Source of the DNA: an uncultured Collinsella sp.
GTDB taxonomy: Bacteria; Actinomycetota; Coriobacteriia; Coriobacteriales; Coriobacteriaceae
DNA: 17,197 nucleotides
NCBI GenBank assembly: GCA_900757235.1
Contig: CAAENB010000149.1
Location: 1-17,197 of the forward strand
Direction of reading: 5' to 3'
The position numbers and the translations under genes are program-made. This document shows positions 1 to 6,034 of this stretch, piece after piece. The first letter of the stretch is position 1; each line of letters starts with the position of its first letter. The notes under the pieces were generated by a model. It ran no database searches, was not told where the DNA came from, and was given only the letters and a program-made list of their open reading frames with translations.

Positions 1-110
1 AACAAATCCAAGTTAGACCATTTCAAATGGTTCGATGTCTGCCCGGATGCGACACTGAATGTGTCCATCCTCGCAGTATCCGGTTCTCAAGGTGCACGCC
101 TGGCGGCTGA
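1..110 (-). promoter_or_regulatory. Probable rRNA operon leader (16S gene just outside the window)
   Basis: Read on the minus strand, this stretch contains CACCTTGAGAACCGGATACTG (the complement of about 76-95). It resembles the TTTGAGAAC-type sequence found a short distance upstream of 16S genes in Gram-positive and actinobacterial rRNA leaders. It is followed by a hairpin at 45-70 (GGATG/CATCC and GACAC/GTGTC arms with one bulged base), a perfect 7+7 palindrome at 17-31, and then ACTTGGATTTGTT up to the window edge. Such leaders typically carry antitermination and RNase III processing signals. No 16S 3' end is seen upstream on this strand, and the preceding gene is protein-coding, so a leader is more likely than a 16S-23S spacer. 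The 16S gene itself is not in the window, so the call is an inference. Confidence 0.5.
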
Positions 111-279
111 TCCGGTCCGACCGGGCCGCGCGGCAAGGAGATATATTGCCAGACCGGAGGGGCCCCGGGGGCGGGAATCTGGGCGTACATATTTCCTACA
201 CATCTTTGAATCCGACTAACGTTTGCCAGCCGTTACCTACCGCTCGCCGAGCATCTCTTTATATAAGGCAGTCTCATGG
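111..279. other. Intergenic region upstream of the putative rRNA leader
   Basis: No credible coding region is seen here. The stretch is very GC-rich around 151-176, with a CCCCGGGG core. It contains short self-complementary elements: CCGGTC/GACCGG at 112-124, flanked by GCGGC (103-107) and GCCGC (125-129), and a small GCTC/GAGC hairpin at 242-252. No clear intrinsic terminator follows the phosphohexomutase gene. No convincing -35/-10 pair for an rRNA promoter could be identified on the minus strand, although AT-rich patches (TATATA at 260-265, ATATGT near 187-192) are candidates. Confidence 0.4.
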
Positions 280-1680
280 TTAAAGCGGATACGTCCCCCT
301 AGCTAAAGCACAGCCAGCATCGAGCAACTCATCACGTTCTTCCACCGAGAACCCCTCGGCGTAGACGCGCACCACTGGCTCGGTCCCGCTAGGACGGACC
401 AGCAGCCACGTGTCATCCTCGAATGCTAAGCGCAAGCCGTCCATATGACTAACGTTTTGCGGTACCTTGCCACAAATCGACTTGGGGTTTACGCCCGGCA
501 GCAGGGTTCGTAACGTTTCGGCATCTTCGGCCTCAAGGCGCAAATCGCGTCGACCGTAACTCGTCTTACCAAAACTGTCCTCGAGTTGGTCGACCAGAAC
601 GCCCAAAGGCGCGTCCGTCTTTGCCATAAGCTCACACAGAATCAGACAGGCGAGGATTCCATCGCGCTCGGGCATATGCGCGGCGATGCCGATACCACCG
701 GCTTCTTCGCCGCCTATGAGAACGCCGCCCTTCTTCATCTCCGCCGCTATATATTTGAAACCGACTGGTTTGACGGTCACGCGGCAGCCAAGCGCCTCGG
801 CAATGCGACGCACGAGCGTCGAGCACGAAAGATTGACAACGACGCGCCCCTCCAAATTACGAAATTGAACCAAGTCGCCCAAAACGAGCGCCATGATCTG
901 ATGCGGATGTATATATCTGCCGCGCTCGTCAACCGCGCCGATACGGTCGGCGTCGCCGTCGGTCACCAGGCCAGCGCAAGCTCCGTCCTCGATAACCGTG
1001 CGCTCGCAAGTGTCCACCCAAGGCTCAACGGGGTCGGGGCAGATATCTTCTTGGTCAGACGCCCGCCCGGCGTGAATCTCGTGCACCTCAACGCCAAGCT
1101 CGCGCAGCAAGTCGGCTAGATAGCCCTGGGCTGCGCCGCCCATGGGATCGACAACCACGCGCAGGTGCGCGGCGCGGATGGCTTCGGCATCGACAAATGA
1201 TGTCACCGCCTGCATATAGTCAGGAATGATATCCACGGTGCGATATTGCCCCTCGATCCCCATTGGCTCGGGAGCCATGGCCTCTTCGAGCTCTTCGATG
1301 ACATCCTGGTTGGCGGTTGAGCCGTCACCCATGCGAATCTTGAGACACAGATAACCCTGCGGATGATGGGACCCCGTCACCATGAGCGCGCCGCACGCCT
1401 CACCGTCATAAGCCGCCGCCCACGTAAGGGCAGGGGTCGGAACAGGTCGCGAAGCGAGCACGGCGTCTAGCCCGTGCGCTGCTAGCACACCCGCCGCAAG
1501 CTCAGCGAACTCGCGCGCCAGGGGCCGAGTGTCGAACCCTATATATACCGTTTTGCCCGGATTGGTCTTTTGCCACAACTCGCCGACGGCATCGGCGATA
1601 CGGGCAACGTTATCGGCAGTGAAGTCCTCATCGACGCGAGCGCGCCAACCGTCAGTTCCAAAATGAATTATCGCGCACAC
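280..1680 (-). CDS. Phosphoglucomutase/phosphomannomutase family protein
   Basis: This is an alpha-D-phosphohexomutase of 466 aa, a cytosolic enzyme that interconverts hexose 1- and 6-phosphates via an active-site phosphoserine. All four signature loops are present: the phosphoserine loop TGSHHP (residues 102-107, Ser104), the Mg-binding loop DGDADR (241-246), the sugar loop GGEEAGG (323-329) and the phosphate loop RPSGTEP (429-435). The N-terminal FGTDGWR is also typical. I chose the GTG start at 1680 because GAGGTG lies 7 nt upstream and the FGTDGWR motif follows directly; the frame stays open to 1764, but that extension is not family-like. The serine loop reads HHP where HNP is usual. All three Tyr-Ile pairs checked are encoded TAT-ATA, unlike the other genes. 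Whether it prefers glucose, mannose or another sugar cannot be read from sequence. A weak promoter (TTGCCG, then TATACC) may lie near 1720-1750. Confidence 0.88.
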   Translation of the reverse strand: MCAIIHFGTDGWRARVDEDFTADNVARIADAVGELWQKTNPGKTVYIGFDTRPLAREFAELAAGVLAAHGLDAVLASRPVPTPALTWAAAYDGEACGALMVTGSHHPQGYLCLKIRMGDGSTANQDVIEELEEAMAPEPMGIEGQYRTVDIIPDYMQAVTSFVDAEAIRAAHLRVVVDPMGGAAQGYLADLLRELGVEVHEIHAGRASDQEDICPDPVEPWVDTCERTVIEDGACAGLVTDGDADRIGAVDERGRYIHPHQIMALVLGDLVQFRNLEGRVVVNLSCSTLVRRIAEALGCRVTVKPVGFKYIAAEMKKGGVLIGGEEAGGIGIAAHMPERDGILACLILCELMAKTDAPLGVLVDQLEDSFGKTSYGRRDLRLEAEDAETLRTLLPGVNPKSICGKVPQNVSHMDGLRLAFEDDTWLLVRPSGTEPVVRVYAEGFSVEERDELLDAGCALARGTYPL

Positions 1681-1805
1681 GCGCAGACACCTCACAGTGT
1701 TTGGATCATGGTACGCATGAGGTATACCCGCGATACACGCTCGGCAACCTGCCGGCACCAGCATTCACCATTTGGGCAAATGCTGCCGAGGACATGCAGG
1801 CAATA

Positions 1806-1834
1806 AAAAAACCGCCCCGTATGGAGCGGTTTTG
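1806..1834 (-). terminator. Intrinsic terminator of the regulator-methyltransferase unit
   Basis: On the minus strand, AAAACCGC and GGGGCGGT arms form a stem around the loop ATAC (one mismatch), followed by TTTTTTTATT. It begins just after the methyltransferase stop codon at 1839. The A-rich left flank means it could also work weakly on the plus strand, but no plus-strand gene needs it. Confidence 0.85.
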
Positions 1835-1838
1835 CCCT

Positions 1839-2732
1839 TTATATATCGAGCGCCTCGGCCATCGCTGCCGTAGTGATTGCCGTGGTTCCACAGCAACTGC
1901 CCACCATTGCGGCACCGGCATGTCTCCATTCGATGCATGCGCGCGCGAAAGCTTCGGGGCTCTCGTGCCATACGGGGCCATCCTGAGTCTGGACCGGATC
2001 GCCTACGTTGGGACGCACCGTGACGGGAGTAGTCGCCGATGCAACCATCCTGGGCACCGCCGCGTTCGCGGCCGCAAGCGAACAGCAATTAACACCAACC
2101 GAGTTTGCGCCATGTTTTTCGGCGTACAAAACGGCTGCCTCGATGTTGAGGCCATCGCCCAACAGGTCGCCTTTTTCGTCAACGACAAAACTCACCAGAA
2201 CAGGCATGCCGTCGGCGGCATCTCGAGCGCCGGCAAGCATGGGCTGCAAATTACGGATAGACGTCACCGTCTCGATCAGCAGACCGTCAACGCCAGCATT
2301 GAGCAAGGCGTGCGCCTGTTCGCGCGCAATGCCTCGGATTTCACGATACTCGGCAGAGTCCTCGGCAAACCACTCAATACCGATCGGGCCCATCGAGCCC
2401 AGCAGCAGCTGAGGGTGCGCCTGGCGGGCATCGTCGACGGCCCCGCGATTGACCTCCGCCACGGACGGCGAAATCTGGTCGTGCTTGAGGGCATAGCTCG
2501 ATGCCTGAAAGGTGTTGGTAATGAGCACCTGCGCGCCGGCGGCGACATACAAGCGATGGATGCGAGAAACGGTCTGCGGCTCTGCCAGATTCCAAAACGC
2601 CGGTGGAATGTCGGCGGCATCGTACTCACTCAACAAGACACTGCCCATGGGGCCCTGCGCCAACAAGGTCTCGCTCAACAAGCGGCGCGTAAGTTCCTCG
2701 GCACCAAAGCGGTTGTAATAACTCGTATCCAT
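1839..2732 (-). CDS. Homocysteine S-methyltransferase (zinc-dependent)
   Basis: This 297 aa protein matches the homocysteine-binding (Hcy) domain family, which transfers a methyl group from a donor such as S-methylmethionine, betaine or methyl-folate to homocysteine to make methionine. The three expected zinc-ligand cysteines are visible: one in VGVNCC (Cys216) and the pair in GSCCGT (Cys280-Cys281). The N-terminal glycine-rich turn reads QGPMGS (27-31 region), and ITNTFQAS (71-78) is also typical. Only the Hcy domain is present, with no folate, B12 or MTHFR domain, so the methyl donor is uncertain. The ATG lies 10 nt after the stop of the upstream DtxR-type regulator gene, so the two are probably co-transcribed. 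The stop at 1839 is followed at once by an intrinsic terminator. Confidence 0.87.
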   Translation of the reverse strand: MDTSYYNRFGAEELTRRLLSETLLAQGPMGSVLLSEYDAADIPPAFWNLAEPQTVSRIHRLYVAAGAQVLITNTFQASSYALKHDQISPSVAEVNRGAVDDARQAHPQLLLGSMGPIGIEWFAEDSAEYREIRGIAREQAHALLNAGVDGLLIETVTSIRNLQPMLAGARDAADGMPVLVSFVVDEKGDLLGDGLNIEAAVLYAEKHGANSVGVNCCSLAAANAAVPRMVASATTPVTVRPNVGDPVQTQDGPVWHESPEAFARACIEWRHAGAAMVGSCCGTTAITTAAMAEALDI

Positions 2733-2742
2733 ATATATCCCG

Positions 2743-3165
2743 CTATTCCTCGACGCTGATTCCCTGCTTTTCGAGATAGGCGAGCCAGCGGTTCATCGTG
2801 TCCTCGGATAGCGCATGCTCCATCATGCAGGCCTCGGAATCGGCTCGCTCAAATTCGACACCGAGCTCCTGAACCAAAAACGTACGGATGAGGCGATGGC
2901 GGTACCAGATAGCCGTGCCAACCTCGCGGCCGCGATCGGTCAGGATTACCTTGCCGTAGTGCGATTGCTCGACAAGCTCGGATGCCTTGAGCGCCGAAAC
3001 CGCTTTATTGACCGATGCCTTGGAGACGCCAAGGCGCTGCGCGATGTCGACCGATCGCACGCCGTTGGTTTCCCCCTCTTCGCTTTCAATGCGAACCATG
3101 CACTCCAAGTAGTCTTCGTTCGCCACCGTCAGATGTAGTTCGCGCGAGCTATTTGTCGTATCCAT
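2743..3165 (-). CDS. DtxR/MntR-family metal-dependent transcriptional regulator
   Basis: This 140 aa cytosolic DNA-binding protein has an N-terminal winged helix (helix-turn-helix about residues 38-60, with DIAQRLGVSKASVNKAVSAL) and a dimerisation/metal-binding region. There is no C-terminal SH3-like domain, so its architecture is that of MntR. Candidate metal ligands are Asp18 and Glu21 in NEDYLECM, His90 in YRHRLI, and Cys113, Glu116 and His117 in EACMMEH. Asp18 is like MntR, whereas Cys113 is like the iron regulator DtxR, so Mn versus Fe specificity is unclear. I chose the ATG at 3165 rather than the in-frame ATG at 3186, because AGAAGGGACGGAAG sits between them and a TAGAAT -10 at 3197-3202 would leave almost no leader for the longer form. 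It is divergent from pepT across a palindrome and heads a unit with the methyltransferase gene. Confidence 0.9.
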   Translation of the reverse strand: MDTTNSSRELHLTVANEDYLECMVRIESEEGETNGVRSVDIAQRLGVSKASVNKAVSALKASELVEQSHYGKVILTDRGREVGTAIWYRHRLIRTFLVQELGVEFERADSEACMMEHALSEDTMNRWLAYLEKQGISVEE

Positions 3166-3196
3166 GATCTTCCGTCCCTTCTGCATTCATTGGCTG

Positions 3197-3225
3197 ATTC
3201 TACCCCATCCAAGCGTCGCGGTATG
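3197..3225 (-). promoter_or_regulatory. Putative promoter of the DtxR-family regulator gene
   Basis: On the minus strand, TAGAAT (3197-3202) is a good -10. With a 17 bp spacer the -35 would fall on 3220-3225 (CATACC), inside the left arm of the palindrome at 3219-3238. The expected transcript start near 3190 gives a leader of about 25 nt to the ATG at 3165. The -35 match is poor, which would suit a regulated promoter. Confidence 0.45.
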
Positions 3226-3238
3226 CCGTGGCATACCG
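3219..3238. promoter_or_regulatory. Perfect 9+9 bp palindrome, candidate operator
   Basis: CGGTATGCC-GT-GGCATACCG is a perfect inverted repeat with a 2 bp centre. It lies between the divergent starts of the DtxR-type regulator gene and pepT, upstream of both chosen start codons. It covers the -35 position of both putative promoters. Its size and symmetry fit a dimeric winged-helix repressor. The neighbouring regulator is the simplest candidate ligand, but that is inference. Confidence 0.6.
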
Positions 3239-3247
3239 TGCTAGAGT
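3239..3247 (+). promoter_or_regulatory. Putative extended -10 promoter element of pepT
   Basis: TGCTAGAGT (3239-3247) matches an extended -10 (TGn plus TAGAGT) immediately after the palindrome. A -35 at normal spacing would lie within 3219-3224, inside the palindrome, and does not resemble TTGACA. Transcription would start near 3254, about 30 nt before the pepT ATG. Confidence 0.4.
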
Positions 3248-3285
3248 TCTTGTTGCACACGACGACCAAGATTGGAGCGGTCTTT

Positions 3286-4533
3286 ATGGAAAACACCACC
3301 ACGAGCCCCGATGTCCTCGAGCGCTTTTTGCGCTACGTCCAGATCAACACGCAGTCCGAGGACGCAAACTGCGACCAGGTACCCTCGAGCGCCGTTCAGT
3401 TTGACCTTGCCAACGTGCTGTCTGAAGAGCTGCGCGAGCTTGGTGCGGAAGATGTCCACGTGACCGAGCACGCCTATGTCTGCGCGCATATCCCCGCAAG
3501 TGCGGGCGCTGAGGACAAGCCCGCCCTAGGCCTGATCGCCCATCTCGACACCACCGAAGTTGCACCGGGCGCCGGCGTGAAGCCGCACATCGTACACTAC
3601 GAAGGCGGCGACCTGGTCTGCGGCACGGTTGACGGTAAGCCCGTTGCCATGAGTACCGCCAAGCTTCCCGCCCTGAACGACCTCGCGGGTGAGGACTTGG
3701 TCTGCAGCGATGGCACCACGCTGCTGGGCGCAGACGACAAGGCAGGCGTCGCCGAGATCATGTCGCTTGTCGCGCGTATCGCTCAGGACCCTTCTCTGCC
3801 CCATCCCACACTCGGCATTTGCTTCTGCCCTGACGAGGAGATCGGCCACGGAGCCGAGCTGTTGGATATCGATGTCTTTGGCTGCAAGTACGCCTACACG
3901 GTCGACGGTGGCCCCATCGGCGAGCTGGAGTGGGAGTGCTTTAACGCCGCCGAGGCGACCGTCCGCTTTGAGGGCCAGTCCATCCACCCGGGCGACGCCA
4001 AAGGCCGTATGGTCAACGCAGGCAATCTGTTCTGCGACTTCAACGCGTTGCTCCCCTACGTGCAGCGCCCGGAGTATACGGAAGGCTACGAGGGCTTTTA
4101 TCACCTTGAGGGTGTATCTGCAACCGTCGATCACGCCACAGCGCGCTATATCGTCCGCGACCATGACGCCGCCATGTTCCAGCAGAAACTCGACCTTATT
4201 GATGCCGCCGCCTCGATGCTCAACCAGCGTCTGGGTGAGGAGCGCGTGACGGTCGAGATTAAGCAGCAGTATCGAAATATGGCCGAGATCGTTCGTGACT
4301 ATCCCGAGCTTATTGATGTTGCCAAGGAAGCCTACCTTGCCTGCGGCGTTGAGCCCCAAGTGCTGCCGATTCGTGGCGGCACCGACGGCGCTCAGCTGTC
4401 GTTCCGCGGTCTGCCCTGCCCCAACCTTTCCACCGGCGGCTATTGCTACCACGGCGTCAACGAGTTCGTCCCGGTCAGTTCGCTCGTAAAGATGACCGAC
4501 GTGCTCCAGGAGCTCGTCGCCCGCTTTGCATAG
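3286..4533 (+). CDS. pepT: Peptidase T (tripeptide aminopeptidase)
   Basis: This cytosolic M20-family zinc aminopeptidase of 415 aa removes N-terminal residues from tripeptides; the family is usually about 410 aa. Expected metal and catalytic residues are present: His86 and Asp88 in AHLDTT, Asp150 in LLGADDKAG, the Glu184-Glu185 pair in PDEEIG, Asp207 in TVDGG, and His389 in YCYHGVNEF. The lid/dimerisation region carries SIHPGDAKGRMVNA (232-245), typical of PepT. I chose the ATG at 3286 because GGAG lies 8 nt upstream and the protein then begins in register with the family; the frame is open to 3190, but that region holds the palindrome and promoter. It is the only plus-strand gene and is monocistronic, ending at a strong terminator. 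Confidence 0.95.
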   Translation: MENTTTSPDVLERFLRYVQINTQSEDANCDQVPSSAVQFDLANVLSEELRELGAEDVHVTEHAYVCAHIPASAGAEDKPALGLIAHLDTTEVAPGAGVKPHIVHYEGGDLVCGTVDGKPVAMSTAKLPALNDLAGEDLVCSDGTTLLGADDKAGVAEIMSLVARIAQDPSLPHPTLGICFCPDEEIGHGAELLDIDVFGCKYAYTVDGGPIGELEWECFNAAEATVRFEGQSIHPGDAKGRMVNAGNLFCDFNALLPYVQRPEYTEGYEGFYHLEGVSATVDHATARYIVRDHDAAMFQQKLDLIDAAASMLNQRLGEERVTVEIKQQYRNMAEIVRDYPELIDVAKEAYLACGVEPQVLPIRGGTDGAQLSFRGLPCPNLSTGGYCYHGVNEFVPVSSLVKMTDVLQELVARFA

Positions 4534-4557
4534 GGAACTCGGACAATCTAGGTAAGC

Positions 4558-4598
4558 AAAATCGCCCCGTCCTCAAAACCGAGAACGGGGCGATTTTT
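4558..4598 (+). terminator. Intrinsic terminator of pepT
   Basis: AAATCGCCCCGT and ACGGGGCGATTT form a 12 bp stem, with an inner CTC/GAG helix, followed by TTTTT. It starts 24 nt after the pepT stop. The A-rich 5' flank could also permit minus-strand use. Confidence 0.93.
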
Positions 4599-4674
4599 GG
4601 TGCAAAGGGAGTAGTCAGCACCGCAGGTTGAGCCAAGTCAGCGAGCGACGTCCAAGGCGAACAAGTTGGCATGA

Positions 4675-4715
4675 AAAAGGCAGGGCATTGACCTTCTGGT
4701 CATGCCCTGCCTTTT
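4675..4715 (-). terminator. Intrinsic terminator downstream of the murA-lcp unit
   Basis: An 18 bp stem (AAAAGGCAGGGCAT...ATGCCCTGCCTTTT, with one bulged T and the loop TTCT on the plus strand) is flanked by A-rich and T-rich tracts on both sides. It therefore looks bidirectional, serving the minus-strand lcp gene and backing up pepT. The 100 bp on either side contains no credible gene. Confidence 0.85.
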
Positions 4716-4757
4716 GAATGACAAATTGTCGCTCTGGGCGGCGCGCGGCGTCGAGTC

Positions 4758-4785
4758 GTTACGCGGGCTGGTAAGCCCGCGTAAC
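4758..4785 (-). other. Perfect 12 bp hairpin abutting the lcp stop codon
   Basis: GTTACGCGGGCT and AGCCCGCGTAAC form a perfect 12 bp stem with a 4-nt loop. It begins one base after the lcp stop codon (4787-4789). On the minus strand no T-tract follows, so it is not a classical intrinsic terminator by itself. It may block 3' exonucleases after processing or support a terminator such as the one at 4675-4715. Confidence 0.7.
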
Positions 4786-4786
4786 T

Positions 4787-6022
4787 CTAATAGTTGGCTT
4801 CGTAGCCATTGCCGTCGCCGGTGGGCTCTTCGTAGTAGTCCGAATCGCTCGAATCGCTTGAGTCATCGGAATCGTCAGAGCTGACCGATGAGGTTGCGGT
4901 ACCGTTTGCGTAGTCATCAGACGTGTTGTTGTTCAGGTCGCCGATTGTAGAGCTGGAACCGTCGGAAAGACCCATGGTGTTGGGACCCTTGGGATCCTTG
5001 CCGGCATCGACGCGCTCCATCATTTCCTTGAGCTCGTCCTCGTAGACAAAGACGTAGCTCACACCGTCGATCATGGTGCTGTCGTCGGCGTACGAGGGCA
5101 GGTTGGCCGAGTAGATACCGTCGACATCCATACCGCGCATGGCGTTGACCGTAGCCACGATATCCTGAACGCTCATATCGGTTACGAGCATATCGGACAG
5201 CGAATTAACCAGGCCAAAAATCTTCGTGGCATCGAAGTTATTGAGAATCTGGTTGGCAAGGGCGCCAAGCACCTGACGCTGGTGGCGCATGCGCGTGTAA
5301 TCGCCGTCGGCATAGGTGTAGCGGCAGCGGGCATAGGTAAGGGCGGTGGCACCGTCCATATGCTGCTGGCCAGCGGTAATCTTAATATCCAGGTGCTCGG
5401 GGTCGTCAACATCATCGGTTGCGTTAATGTCGATACCGCCAACCGAATCAATCAGTGCCTGCATACCGTCGAAGCTGACCTCGGCATAGTGGGAAATCTG
5501 AACACCGCACAGCTCGTTGACCGCCTCGACCATGGCCTCGGCGCCGCCAACGGTATGGCAGGCGTTGATCTTCATGGTCTCGCCCTTGTACTCGACCTTG
5601 GTGTCGCGCGGAACGGAAATGAGCGTCGCCTGCTTTTGCGTGGGGTCGATGCGTGCCAGGATAATCGAGTCGGCACGATACGTATCCTCGCCCGGACGGC
5701 CGTCGGTGCCAAGAAGCAGCACGTAGAACGGATCCTTTGCCTCATCGGTGTCAACCAGAACCCGACGCAGATTGTCGGTAATGACATTAGAATCGCCGAG
5801 CTTGCCCATAATGGTGGCAAACCACAGGCCGGCAGCGGTAGTGGCACTCAGCAGCACGCCAAGCACGACAATGAGCGCGACGTGACGAATCGTGTGGCTA
5901 CGACGACGTTGACGAGCGCGCTCGGAATAGCGAGCCACGTTATCGCGACTGTAGATCTTGGCCTGCGCACCAGTTGAGGGTCTTCGGGTGCTAGTATCCG
6001 CGAGGGGCTTTTTATTAAACAT
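4787..6022 (-). CDS. LytR-CpsA-Psr (LCP) family cell-wall polymer transferase
   Basis: LCP proteins act outside the membrane, attaching glycopolymers from a polyprenyl-pyrophosphate carrier to peptidoglycan. This 411 aa protein has a basic cytoplasmic N-terminus (to about residue 46), one transmembrane helix (about 47-72), then an LCP domain (about 98-270). Conserved polar residues include Asp107 in LLGTDGR, Arg116 and Asp118 in YRADSI, Arg139 in SVPRDT, and the Arg/Asp cluster in YADGDYTRMRHQRQ (237-250). The C-terminal 60 residues form a Ser/Asp/Asn/Gly-rich, probably disordered acidic tail. I chose the ATG at 6022, with AGGT 5 nt upstream, over the in-frame TTG at 6028. It starts 12 nt after murA, so the two are likely co-transcribed, and the pairing fits cell-envelope synthesis. 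Confidence 0.92.
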   Translation of the reverse strand: MFNKKPLADTSTRRPSTGAQAKIYSRDNVARYSERARQRRRSHTIRHVALIVVLGVLLSATTAAGLWFATIMGKLGDSNVITDNLRRVLVDTDEAKDPFYVLLLGTDGRPGEDTYRADSIILARIDPTQKQATLISVPRDTKVEYKGETMKINACHTVGGAEAMVEAVNELCGVQISHYAEVSFDGMQALIDSVGGIDINATDDVDDPEHLDIKITAGQQHMDGATALTYARCRYTYADGDYTRMRHQRQVLGALANQILNNFDATKIFGLVNSLSDMLVTDMSVQDIVATVNAMRGMDVDGIYSANLPSYADDSTMIDGVSYVFVYEDELKEMMERVDAGKDPKGPNTMGLSDGSSSTIGDLNNNTSDDYANGTATSSVSSDDSDDSSDSSDSDYYEEPTGDGNGYEANY

Positions 6023-6034
6023 AGGCAACCTGTA

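Noticed and set aside
1..110. 16S-23S internal spacer instead of an rRNA operon leader
   Set aside because: No 16S 3' end lies upstream on the minus strand; the preceding sequence is an intergenic region and a protein-coding gene.
59..283. A small plus-strand frame in the left intergenic region
   Set aside because: It has no RBS, no recognisable sequence, and overlaps the putative rRNA leader on the other strand.
1701..2759. A 352-codon open frame on the plus strand across the methyltransferase gene
   Set aside because: It is antisense to a gene with complete zinc motifs and runs through the terminator at 1806-1834.
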